A DNA stretch of 48,320 nucleotides from positions 1 to 48,320 of the forward strand of contig JALFBM010000022.1 of assembly GCA_022773425.1 (NCBI GenBank). The letters run 5' to 3'. Below are positions 7,231 through 13,618 of this stretch, in pieces. Source of the DNA: Selenomonadaceae bacterium. Lineage in GTDB: Bacteria > Bacillota > Negativicutes > Selenomonadales > Selenomonadaceae. The notes beneath the pieces are model-generated. The model saw only the letters and a list, made by a program, of their open reading frames with translations, was not told the origin of the DNA and did no database searches. How positions within the stretch are numbered: position 1 is the first letter of the stretch; the number at the start of each line of letters is the position of its first letter. The position numbers and the translations under genes are program-made.

Positions 7231-7677
7231 ATGAGTGTCGAGAGCAATGAAAAGGCGCTGGCCTTTCAGGAATTCTTGATCGAGCACAATATCGAGGTGT
7301 TCAGCACCGAAACGCTCGAGGATGACTACAATACGGTCATCTTTCGCTCGCGCATCGAGACGAGCGGGCAGATCCTGCCGATGGCCATTTTTATCGATAC
7401 GAGCATCTTTACGGTGATCCGCACCCAGATTGTGACCGGCGTGCCGAAGGAACACTGGCAGCGGCTCAAGAACTACTTGAACGGTCTTAATGGCAAGTAC
7501 AAGATGTTCAAGTATTATCTGCGCGAAGATGGCACGATCTACCTCGATCTCTGCCTGCCGTATGTCGATGAGACCTTCGACAGCAAGATGATACAGCTCA
7601 TGCTTTCGATTCTCGTGCAGCATCTCGAGATGGTTTACCCGGATATTATGGCCGAGGTTTGGAAAAAAGAAAACTAA
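7231..7677 (+). CDS. YbjN-like small protein of unknown function
   Basis: This 148-residue soluble protein lacks a signal peptide or membrane segments. The pattern of an N-terminal helix, an antiparallel sheet with alternating hydrophobics, and a C-terminal helix containing M-I-Q-L-M-L-S-I-L-V resembles the YbjN/type III secretion chaperone-like fold. The similarity is by overall pattern only, so the name is tentative. It starts 10 bases after the CheB-like gene with an AGGAGG site, so translation of the two is likely coordinated. YbjN proteins in enterobacteria influence motility and stress, which would suit a CheB neighbour, but that is speculation. Confidence 0.6.
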   Translation: MSVESNEKALAFQEFLIEHNIEVFSTETLEDDYNTVIFRSRIETSGQILPMAIFIDTSIFTVIRTQIVTGVPKEHWQRLKNYLNGLNGKYKMFKYYLREDGTIYLDLCLPYVDETFDSKMIQLMLSILVQHLEMVYPDIMAEVWKKEN

Positions 7678-7683
7678 AAAACA

Positions 7684-7734
7684 AAACGTTATCCCCCGTA
7701 AATCCCTTTCCGGGATCTGCGGGGGATAACGTTT
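7684..7734. terminator. Bidirectional intrinsic terminator between the YbjN-like gene and nhaA
   Basis: The arms at 7684-7698 and 7720-7734 (AAACGTTATCCCCCG and its complement) enclose a smaller ATCCC/GGGAT stem. A-tracts and T-tracts flank both sides, as expected where two genes converge. The right arm overlaps the nhaA stop codon. Confidence 0.92.
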
Positions 7735-8902
7735 ATTTTGCCGTGCGGGTGAGGCGCAGGATCAGCGCGCCGAGGATGCCGGACAGGATCGATGCCGAAA
7801 GGATGCTGAGCTTTGCCGCGGCGAGCGTCTCCGCGTCGGGGAACGCGAGCGTTGCGATGAAGATAGACATCGTAAAGCCGATGCCGCCGAGGCTGCCGAC
7901 GCCGAGCAGCTGTCGCGTGGCGGCATTGCCTGGCAGCGGGGCCCGTATCGCGGCGGTCAGCAGTTTCGTGCTGCCAAAAATGCCGATGGGTTTGCCGAGA
8001 ATCAGACCGGCCGCGATGCCGAGGCACAGCGGCGACGTGATGGAAAAACTGCTGCCGCCGATGGCGACGCCTGCGTTCGCAAGTGCAAAGACGGGCATGA
8101 TGAAATAGGCGGACCAGGGCTCGAGTGCGGATTCGACGCGGTGCAGCAGGGAATGTGCGGCATTCGCATCGGCGGGGATGGAGAGGCCGAGCAGAACGCC
8201 CGCGATCGTCGGGTGGATGCCAGACGATAGAAATGCGATCCAGGCGAGCAGCCCGAGCATGAGGTAAAGCGGCAGGCTCTTTCGGCCGCGGAACCTCGTG
8301 CGGCCGAGCAGAAAGGCTGCGAGCAGGGCGAGCAGGCCTAGGCCAAGCGACAAAAAGGAGATGTCGGTGCTGTAGAACAGCGCGATTACGATAATCGCGC
8401 CGAGGTCGTCGACGATCGCGAGCGCGGTCAAGAATACGACGAGCCCGAGTGGGGCATCACGACCAACGAGTGACAGGATGCCGAGCGCGAACGCGATATC
8501 CGTCGCCATCGGGATGCCCCAGCCGCCGGCCGTCTCCGTGCCGGCATTGATCAGGCTGTAGAGCAGGGCCGGGACGAGCATACCGAAAAGGGCGGCTGTG
8601 ACGGGCAGGATCATCGCGGATTTCGTGCGGAGTTCGCCGTACAGGAACTCCCGCTTGATCTCCAGTCCAATGGCGAAAAAGAAGATCGTCATGAGGCCGT
8701 CGTTGACCCAGTGCTCGAGCGGCATGGCGAATGTGGCTGTGCCGACCGGCAGGTGAAGCAGGGCTTCGTAGGTACCGGCGAACGGAGAGTTGGCAAGCAA
8801 GAGCGCGGCGATGGCGGCGAGCAGCAGCACGAGGCCGCTGCTCGATTCCATCTGGAAAAACTGGCGAAACGGGGCAAGGACATCTTGCAAGGTCTGTTTC
8901 AT
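7733..8902 (-). CDS. nhaA: Na+/H+ antiporter NhaA
   Basis: This 389-residue inner-membrane protein exports sodium in exchange for protons and supports pH and salt homeostasis. Length equals the Escherichia coli protein. The ion-binding aspartates are present as Asp165 and Asp166 in A-L-A-I-V-D-D-L-G-A, with Asp135 in M-A-T-D-I-A-F. The G-L-E-I-K-R-E-F segment near residue 80 (pH-sensing cytoplasmic side in the family) and a conserved Lys in L-G-K-P-I-G are also there. About twelve hydrophobic segments are visible. AAAGGAG precedes the ATG. It lies 53 bases downstream of the DeoR-family gene on the same strand and may be cotranscribed with it. Its stop lies within the convergent terminator. 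Confidence 0.95.
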   Translation of the reverse strand: MKQTLQDVLAPFRQFFQMESSSGLVLLLAAIAALLLANSPFAGTYEALLHLPVGTATFAMPLEHWVNDGLMTIFFFAIGLEIKREFLYGELRTKSAMILPVTAALFGMLVPALLYSLINAGTETAGGWGIPMATDIAFALGILSLVGRDAPLGLVVFLTALAIVDDLGAIIVIALFYSTDISFLSLGLGLLALLAAFLLGRTRFRGRKSLPLYLMLGLLAWIAFLSSGIHPTIAGVLLGLSIPADANAAHSLLHRVESALEPWSAYFIMPVFALANAGVAIGGSSFSITSPLCLGIAAGLILGKPIGIFGSTKLLTAAIRAPLPGNAATRQLLGVGSLGGIGFTMSIFIATLAFPDAETLAAAKLSILSASILSGILGALILRLTRTAK

Positions 8903-8955
8903 GATGCTGCTCCTTTCAGGATGGTTCGTGGATATTCCTCATTTTATAGAACGGG

Positions 8956-9720
8956 TTAATAGAGAAGCTGGACATCGTTTTCAAACAGCGCGTTTTTCCA
9001 GGTGTCTCCCGGATTCGTATCCGTGACGATGCAGGATACGTCACAGATATCCGCGCAGTGAACGAACGCCGTGCGGTTGAATTTTGTATGGTCGGCGAGC
9101 AGGATGGCCTTTTCCGCGTGCTCGATCATCAAGCGCTTGATCCGGCTTTCGCTCTCATTGGATTCCATGATGCCCTTTTCGAGATCGAGGGCCTTGCAGC
9201 TGATCAGCGCGTAGTCGACATAATACTGTTTCAGGCAGTCCGTGGCCATGGCGCCGGTTAGCGCGTAAGAGAACTGGCGTATGACGCCGCCCGTGCAGAC
9301 GACCGTGAACGGTGTGGCCTGCGAGGCAAATTCCTCCATCAGATGGATAGAGTTCGTGATGATGGTGATATGGCGCTGCAGACCCCGCAGGCGCTGCAAC
9401 AGGATTTCGCAGGTCGTGCTGGAATCTACCATGATGGTATCGCCATCCTGGATGAGGTTTTCGGCCGTCTCCGCGATTTTTGCCTTGCTGGCGTTGTTAA
9501 GGCTTGAGCGTTTGACAAATGGGACTTCCTCGCTCGTGTGTTCCAGGAGCACGGCGCCGCCGTAGCTGCGCCGCAGCAGATCCTGCGCCTCGAGTTTCTC
9601 GAGGTCACGCCGGATGGTCTCTTCGGTGACTTTGAATGCCTTCGCGAGCTCCGATACGTATACCTTGCGGTTCACGCGGAGCCGCTGCATGATTTCCTGT
9701 CTTCGTTCCAATCCCAGCAT
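8956..9720 (-). CDS. DeoR-family transcriptional regulator
   Basis: This 254-residue regulator has the standard DeoR layout: an N-terminal helix-turn-helix (about residues 5-55, with V-S-E-L-A-K-A-F-K-V-T-E-E-T-I-R-R-D-L) and a C-terminal sugar-phosphate sensing domain with a D-S-S-T-T motif and a D-H-T-K-F segment near the end. Family members repress sugar catabolic genes and release DNA on binding a phosphorylated sugar. The start at 9720 is chosen because a run of G bases lies eight bases upstream; an in-frame ATG ten codons earlier (9750) has no such site. No sugar operon is adjacent, since nhaA is downstream and an amidase diverges upstream, so the target is unclear. Several inverted repeats lie in the upstream gap. 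Confidence 0.9.
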   Translation of the reverse strand: MLGLERRQEIMQRLRVNRKVYVSELAKAFKVTEETIRRDLEKLEAQDLLRRSYGGAVLLEHTSEEVPFVKRSSLNNASKAKIAETAENLIQDGDTIMVDSSTTCEILLQRLRGLQRHITIITNSIHLMEEFASQATPFTVVCTGGVIRQFSYALTGAMATDCLKQYYVDYALISCKALDLEKGIMESNESESRIKRLMIEHAEKAILLADHTKFNRTAFVHCADICDVSCIVTDTNPGDTWKNALFENDVQLLY

Positions 9721-9755
9721 GATACTGTCCCCCCCTGTTTTTTGTTCCAAAATAG

Positions 9756-9791
9756 GAAACTCGTTTCACTTGTTATTATACGAAAATTCGT
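9756..9791. promoter_or_regulatory. Two inverted repeats upstream of the DeoR-family gene
   Basis: GAAAC-TC-GTTTC (9756-9767) and ACGAA-AA-TTCGT (9780-9791) are perfect short inverted repeats, 24 bases apart start to start and sharing the CGTTTC/ACGAAA flavour. They are candidate operators for autoregulation by the DeoR-family protein. Confidence 0.45.
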
Positions 9792-9838
9792 TCGATAAAG
9801 CAACAAGAACAATAAGGAAAACAGAAATTTTTCTGCGA

Positions 9839-9858
9839 TATCGGTGAAACTATCGGTG
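9839..9858. repeat. Direct repeat TATCGGTG, two copies 12 bases apart
   Basis: TATCGGTG occurs at 9839-9846 and again at 9851-9858 in the gap between the divergent DeoR-family and amidase genes. Spacing close to one helical turn suggests a protein binding site, but nothing else supports this. Confidence 0.35.
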
Positions 9859-9904
9859 TTCTATGAGAAATAGCGGAGGCTCTGCCATTTTTCGCTTAAT
9901 TTTC

Positions 9905-9919
9905 ATAGTGTTACACTAT
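9905..9919. promoter_or_regulatory. Perfect 15-base palindrome upstream of the amidase gene
   Basis: ATAGTGT-T-ACACTAT is perfectly symmetric and overlaps a TATACT (9917-9922) that could be the -10 box of the amidase promoter, although no good -35 box is visible. It is a candidate repressor or activator site about 65 bases upstream of the amidase start. Confidence 0.5.
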
Positions 9920-9984
9920 ACTAAAGCGGAATGAAGTTTGTTCTATTGAATTTTTGTTTTCCATCGAGTGGTTGAGTTTTGGTT

Positions 9985-10581
9985 ATGAATCGCAGGGAAT
10001 TTCTCAAGAATATCGCATGTTTCGGTGCTGGCGCCATCCTCGCGCCGGAACTTTTGACAAAGCATATGGCGGAGGCGGCATGGAGCGCGTCCTCTGGTCT
10101 TTCGGGTGTTGCGATCAAGGAGACGCATCTGTCGTTCCGGTCGCTTGAGAACCGCACGAGGACCGACGCTATCATTGTGCATCATATCGGTAACACAAAT
10201 GCCGATGTGTCGGCGGCGACCGTGCATCAATGGCATCTCGCGAATGGGTGGGCCGGTATCGGTTACCATTTTCTGATACGCAAGGATGGCACCATCGAGC
10301 AGGGTCGACCGATGGGGACCATCGGCGCACACTGCTACGGGGAGAATAATCATACGGTCGGCATCAACCTCGTCGGGAACTTCATGACGGCGCAGCCAGA
10401 GACGGCCCAGATGCGGAGTGCGGCGCGGCTGATCGCGGCGGTCTGCAGGTTCTACGGCATGCAGCCCGGGAAGAACACCATTTTCGGCCATCGCGATTTC
10501 AATGCGACGGCCTGCCCGGGCGACAACCTCTACGCGCGGCTGCCGGAACTCATCGAGGCCTCGCGCGAGTTCTATTTCTAA
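9985..10581 (+). CDS. Tat-exported N-acetylmuramoyl-L-alanine amidase (PGRP/amidase_2 fold)
   Basis: This 198-residue enzyme is predicted to cleave the lactyl-peptide bond of peptidoglycan outside the inner membrane. The N-terminus M-N-R-R-E-F-L-K fits the twin-arginine consensus. A moderately hydrophobic stretch and an Ala-rich cleavage region near residue 32 follow, so export by Tat is inferred. Zinc ligands of the fold are visible: His66 or His67 in V-H-H-I-G-N-T, His169 in G-H-R-D-F and Cys177 in A-C-P-G-D. Tyr94 in G-Y-H-F-L is at the usual catalytic position. The ATG at 9985 is preferred over an in-frame TTG two codons earlier because it starts the Tat motif cleanly; the ribosome binding site is weak either way. 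A small membrane protein gene follows after 26 bases. tatA and tatC lie about 13 kb downstream. Confidence 0.88.
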   Translation: MNRREFLKNIACFGAGAILAPELLTKHMAEAAWSASSGLSGVAIKETHLSFRSLENRTRTDAIIVHHIGNTNADVSAATVHQWHLANGWAGIGYHFLIRKDGTIEQGRPMGTIGAHCYGENNHTVGINLVGNFMTAQPETAQMRSAARLIAAVCRFYGMQPGKNTIFGHRDFNATACPGDNLYARLPELIEASREFYF

Positions 10582-10607
10582 TTGGTTTTTTGCAAGAGGT
10601 GGGACAT

Positions 10608-10970
10608 ATGTCCGGTATGCACTATCGATGGTTCGAGGAGGAGGATCGTGTCGATGCGTTCGGCATGCCGCTGAGCCGCGGCGAAATCGACCGTATGGAG
10701 CGGGAGCAGGCGCGCGCGGAGGCGCCCGACGCAGAACATCTCTACACGCGCGGCGAAAAGGTCAGCATCGTCCTCGCCGCCGTCCTGCTCCTCACCGGGC
10801 TTTGGACGGCCGATGGGCGGCTCTTCCTGATCAGCGCGGCGTTTCTGCTCTACGAGGTCCGCAAGCTTGTCGAGGTGTTTGGCGGGAAACAGGGACATAA
10901 TCTCGCCAATGTCTTGAAAGGGTTCAGCATCGTCCTTTTTTTTGGAGCATTCTTTTTGGCGTTTTCGTAA
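10608..10970 (+). CDS. Small membrane protein of unknown function
   Basis: I do not recognise this 120-residue protein. The first 45 residues are charged and cytoplasm-like (acidic, with R-G-E-I-D-R-M-E-R-E-Q). They are followed by three hydrophobic stretches: V-S-I-V-L-A-A-V-L-L-L (about 50-68), L-F-L-I-S-A-A-F-L-L-Y (about 71-84) and a C-terminal S-I-V-L-F-F-G-A-F-F-L-A-F (about 105-119). The ATG at 10608 has AGAGGTGGG just upstream and is preferred over the TTG at 10590, which lies before that site. It is probably cotranscribed with the amidase gene, so an envelope role is possible. Confidence 0.65.
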   Translation: MSGMHYRWFEEEDRVDAFGMPLSRGEIDRMEREQARAEAPDAEHLYTRGEKVSIVLAAVLLLTGLWTADGRLFLISAAFLLYEVRKLVEVFGGKQGHNLANVLKGFSIVLFFGAFFLAFS

Positions 10971-11189
10971 TTCTCTGACTATTTTCGCATAAAATATCAA
11001 TAAGTCAAAGAAAATTAGAAAAAGTCCTTTTTTTGTATTTTTTTTCGCTATCTTTAGAAGGAAAATGCAGATGTATATCGAAATTAAAAAACATAGGAAA
11101 AATAAAAAATAAGACGGATAAAACAGTGGCCCTCCGTCTTTAGAGGGTGAGTCGAGGGCAGGGAGCGTTCTATCCAAGGGGGATTTCTT
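10971..11189 (+). promoter_or_regulatory. AT-rich leader before the glycogen operon
   Basis: This 219-base gap is strongly AT-rich with long A and T runs, in contrast to the flanking genes. Near its end AGACGG (from 11111) can pair with CCGTCT, while the overlapping CCCTC can pair instead with GAGGG a few bases on. The two hairpins are mutually exclusive and lie just upstream of the glgC ribosome binding site. This could be an attenuator-like leader. I see no convincing -35/-10 pair and no known riboswitch. Confidence 0.4.
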
Positions 11190-12344
11190 ATGAGAAAGAC
11201 AGAGTGCTTGGCTATGATACTCGCCGGCGGTCAGGGAAGCCGCCTCGGTGCATTGACCAAGAAGATTGCAAAGCCGGCCGTACCGTTTGGAGGCAAGTAT
11301 CGGATCATCGATTTCCCGCTGAGCAACTGTGCGAATTCCGGCATCACGAAGGTCGGCGTGCTCACCCAGTACCGCCCGCTCGAACTGCACAATTACCTGG
11401 CATCGGGCAGCGCCTGGGATCTCGACACGAAGGATGGCGGCGTGTTCATTCTGCCGCCGTACGCACGCGAGAAAGGGGCGGACTGGTACCGCGGGACCGC
11501 GGACGCCATCTACCAGAACCTGAATTTCATCGATCTCGCGGATCCAGAATACGTGCTGGTGCTCTCGGGGGATCACATCTACACGATGGATTATTCCTGG
11601 ATGCTCGAGGCGCATAAACAGAACAAGGCGGAGGCGACGATCGGCGTCATCCAGGTGCCATGGGATGAGGCGCCGCGCTTTGGCATCATGAACACGGACA
11701 AGACCGGCCGCATCGAGGAATTCGAGGAGAAGCCGGCGAAGCCGAAGAGCAACCTCGCCTCGATGGGCATCTACATCTTCAATCGGGATTTCCTCGAGAA
11801 ATACCTGATCGAGGACGCGAAGGATGAGACCTCCGCCCACGATTTCGGCAAGAACATCATTCCGAAGATGCTCGCCGACAAGGCACGCCTCTACTCGTAC
11901 GCATTCGACGGCTACTGGAAAGATGTCGGAACCATCGAAAGCCTCTGGCAGGCCAATATGGATCTGCTGCAGGACAAGCCGCCATTCGAGCTTGATGGCG
12001 ATTGGAAGATCTACTCGTCGAATCCGTCGATGCCGCCGCATTACGTCGGCGATGACGCGGTCATCGACTGCTCGATGGTCAGCGAGGGCTCGATGATCCT
12101 CGGTGAGGTCGAACATTCCGTGATTTTCCCGGGCGTCACCGTCGCGAAGGGGGCGAAGGTCAGCAATTCGGTGATCATGCCGAATACCGTCATTGAGGAG
12201 GGCGCGGTTGTCGACTACGCCATCGTCGCACAGAACTGCACTATCGAGGAGGGCGCGGCCGTCGTCGGTGAGAAGGGCGCGGTCAACGTCGTCGCGGACG
12301 GCGAGACGGTTTCGGCGGAAGCTGGCACGAAGCAGGCCGGATGA
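11190..12344 (+). CDS. glgC: Glucose-1-phosphate adenylyltransferase, catalytic subunit
   Basis: This 384-residue enzyme makes ADP-glucose from glucose 1-phosphate and ATP, the committed step of glycogen synthesis. The N-terminal nucleotidyltransferase domain begins with [11 protein letters not shown], containing the triphosphate-binding loop, followed by [15 protein letters not shown]. The catalytic Asp region D-H-I-Y-T-M-D is present. The C-terminal third has hexapeptide repeats forming a left-handed beta helix (I-x-x-x-A-V-V-type strings). AAGGGGG lies upstream of the ATG. glgD starts 23 bases after its stop, and the two products probably form a heterotetramer. Confidence 0.96.
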   Translation: MRKTECLAMILAGGQGSRLGALTKKIAKPAVPFGGKYRIIDFPLSNCANSGITKVGVLTQYRPLELHNYLASGSAWDLDTKDGGVFILPPYAREKGADWYRGTADAIYQNLNFIDLADPEYVLVLSGDHIYTMDYSWMLEAHKQNKAEATIGVIQVPWDEAPRFGIMNTDKTGRIEEFEEKPAKPKSNLASMGIYIFNRDFLEKYLIEDAKDETSAHDFGKNIIPKMLADKARLYSYAFDGYWKDVGTIESLWQANMDLLQDKPPFELDGDWKIYSSNPSMPPHYVGDDAVIDCSMVSEGSMILGEVEHSVIFPGVTVAKGAKVSNSVIMPNTVIEEGAVVDYAIVAQNCTIEEGAAVVGEKGAVNVVADGETVSAEAGTKQAG

Positions 12345-12367
12345 GTAAGGAATCGGAGTGGTAAAAA

Positions 12368-13474
12368 GTGAAAACAGTAATGGGAATTATCGATCTTCAA
12401 GACGATAACCGGCTCATCCGTGAGCTTTCGGAGCACCGCAATGTCGCGTCGATTCCATTCGCCGGCCGCTACCGCCTGATCGATTTCGCGTTGTCGAGCA
12501 TGGTGAATTCCGGCGTCAACAACGTCGGCATCATGCTGCCGGACAACCCGCGCTCGGTGCTCGACCACTTGCGATCCGGCAAGGACTGGGATCTCGCGAG
12601 ACGGCATGACGGTCTGTTTTATCTGCCGGCTTCGCCGTCGGAAAAGAACGAGAGCAAGGGGGATCTCAAGAGCTTCTACGACAACCTGGACTTTTTCGAG
12701 CACAGCTCGCAGAAGTACGTATTGGTTGCGAGCGGCAGCTTCGTCTACAACATCGACTTCAACGATATGCTCCGCTTCCATCAGAACACGGGCGCGGACA
12801 TCACGCTGCTCTGTCATACGATCATGGATAAGCAGGAGGGCGAGACGGTAGTCGTCGAGACCGCGGAGAACGGTCTCGTCGAGGATATCGCCATCAAGCC
12901 GGCCGCTTATGAGGGTTCGAAAGTGGCTTTGAACGCTTTCCTGATCGAGAAGCACAAGTTCGTCGATCTCGTGCGTGAGACCTACGAGCACGGCGGGCAG
13001 GACCTGCTGCTCGATGGATTCATACGCCAGGCGCGCGATCATACCATCTACGCCTGGGAACACGATGGCTACGCGGCGCAGGTCGATTCAACGGATGCTT
13101 ACTTCAAGGCGAGCATGGAAGTGCTGCAGCCGAAGATATGGAAGGAACTCTTCATGGGAAATCGCCTGATCTTCACAAAGGTCAAGGATGAGGTTCCGGT
13201 CCAATACAAAAAGACCGCAAAAGTCAAGAATTCTCTGATTGCGAATGGCTGCGTCATTCGCGGCGAGGTCGAAAACAGCATTCTCTTTCGGGGCGTACAC
13301 GTCGGCGAGGGCGTAAAGATCAAGAACTCCATCATCATGCAGAAGGGGAGCATTGAGGACGGGGCAGTGGTCGAGAACGTCATCGCAGACAAAGACGTCG
13401 TGATTACCGAAGATAAATGGCTGAAGGGCGCGCCAAACTATCCCCTGATCATCAAGAAGAATGTGGTTATCTGA
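12368..13474 (+). CDS. glgD: GlgD, regulatory subunit of glucose-1-phosphate adenylyltransferase
   Basis: This 368-residue GlgC paralog has a degenerate active site. Where GlgC has the Gly-rich G-G-Q-G-S-R-L loop, this protein has D-L-Q-D-D-N-R-L-I-R-E-L, so nucleotide binding for catalysis is probably lost. The downstream G-R-Y-R-L-I-D-F-A-L-S-S segment and the C-terminal beta-helix repeats are kept. In Firmicutes GlgD stabilises and modulates GlgC rather than catalysing. The start is GTG at 12368. The gene lies in the middle of the glycogen operon and is followed by two consecutive hairpins before glgP. Confidence 0.94.
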   Translation: MKTVMGIIDLQDDNRLIRELSEHRNVASIPFAGRYRLIDFALSSMVNSGVNNVGIMLPDNPRSVLDHLRSGKDWDLARRHDGLFYLPASPSEKNESKGDLKSFYDNLDFFEHSSQKYVLVASGSFVYNIDFNDMLRFHQNTGADITLLCHTIMDKQEGETVVVETAENGLVEDIAIKPAAYEGSKVALNAFLIEKHKFVDLVRETYEHGGQDLLLDGFIRQARDHTIYAWEHDGYAAQVDSTDAYFKASMEVLQPKIWKELFMGNRLIFTKVKDEVPVQYKKTAKVKNSLIANGCVIRGEVENSILFRGVHVGEGVKIKNSIIMQKGSIEDGAVVENVIADKDVVITEDKWLKGAPNYPLIIKKNVVI

Positions 13475-13482
13475 CGACACAG

Positions 13483-13530
13483 AAGCCGCCATAAAGAGAT
13501 GCGGGGAGCAACTGCTTTAGGGCGGCTTTT
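13483..13530 (+). terminator. Possible intrinsic terminator or attenuator after glgD
   Basis: AAGCCGCC (13483-13490) pairs with GGCGGCTT (13521-13528), which runs into TTTT. The intervening 30 bases can form a weaker inner hairpin. The long loop makes it a weak terminator, so partial read-through into glgP is expected. Confidence 0.5.
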
Positions 13531-13531
13531 C

Positions 13532-13563
13532 GCGTCGAAAAGGAAGTCCCCCTTTTTTGACGC
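13532..13563 (+). repeat. Hairpin in the glgP leader
   Basis: GCGTC plus AAAAGG on the left (from 13532) pairs with CCTTTT plus GACGC on the right (to 13563), with one small bulge. It follows directly on the preceding hairpin, so the leader of glgP contains two tandem stem-loops. It could slow decay of the downstream message or tune the glgD to glgP ratio. Confidence 0.45.
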
Positions 13564-13618
13564 CATAGCTTTATTCATATATCTGCCAGCCAGACAGAAC
13601 GTCAAAGGAGTGTTAATT

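Noticed and set aside
13499-13618. N-terminal extension of glgP
   Set aside because: The extension would be translated through two hairpins and has no family similarity; AAAGGAG lies right before the TTG at 13619.
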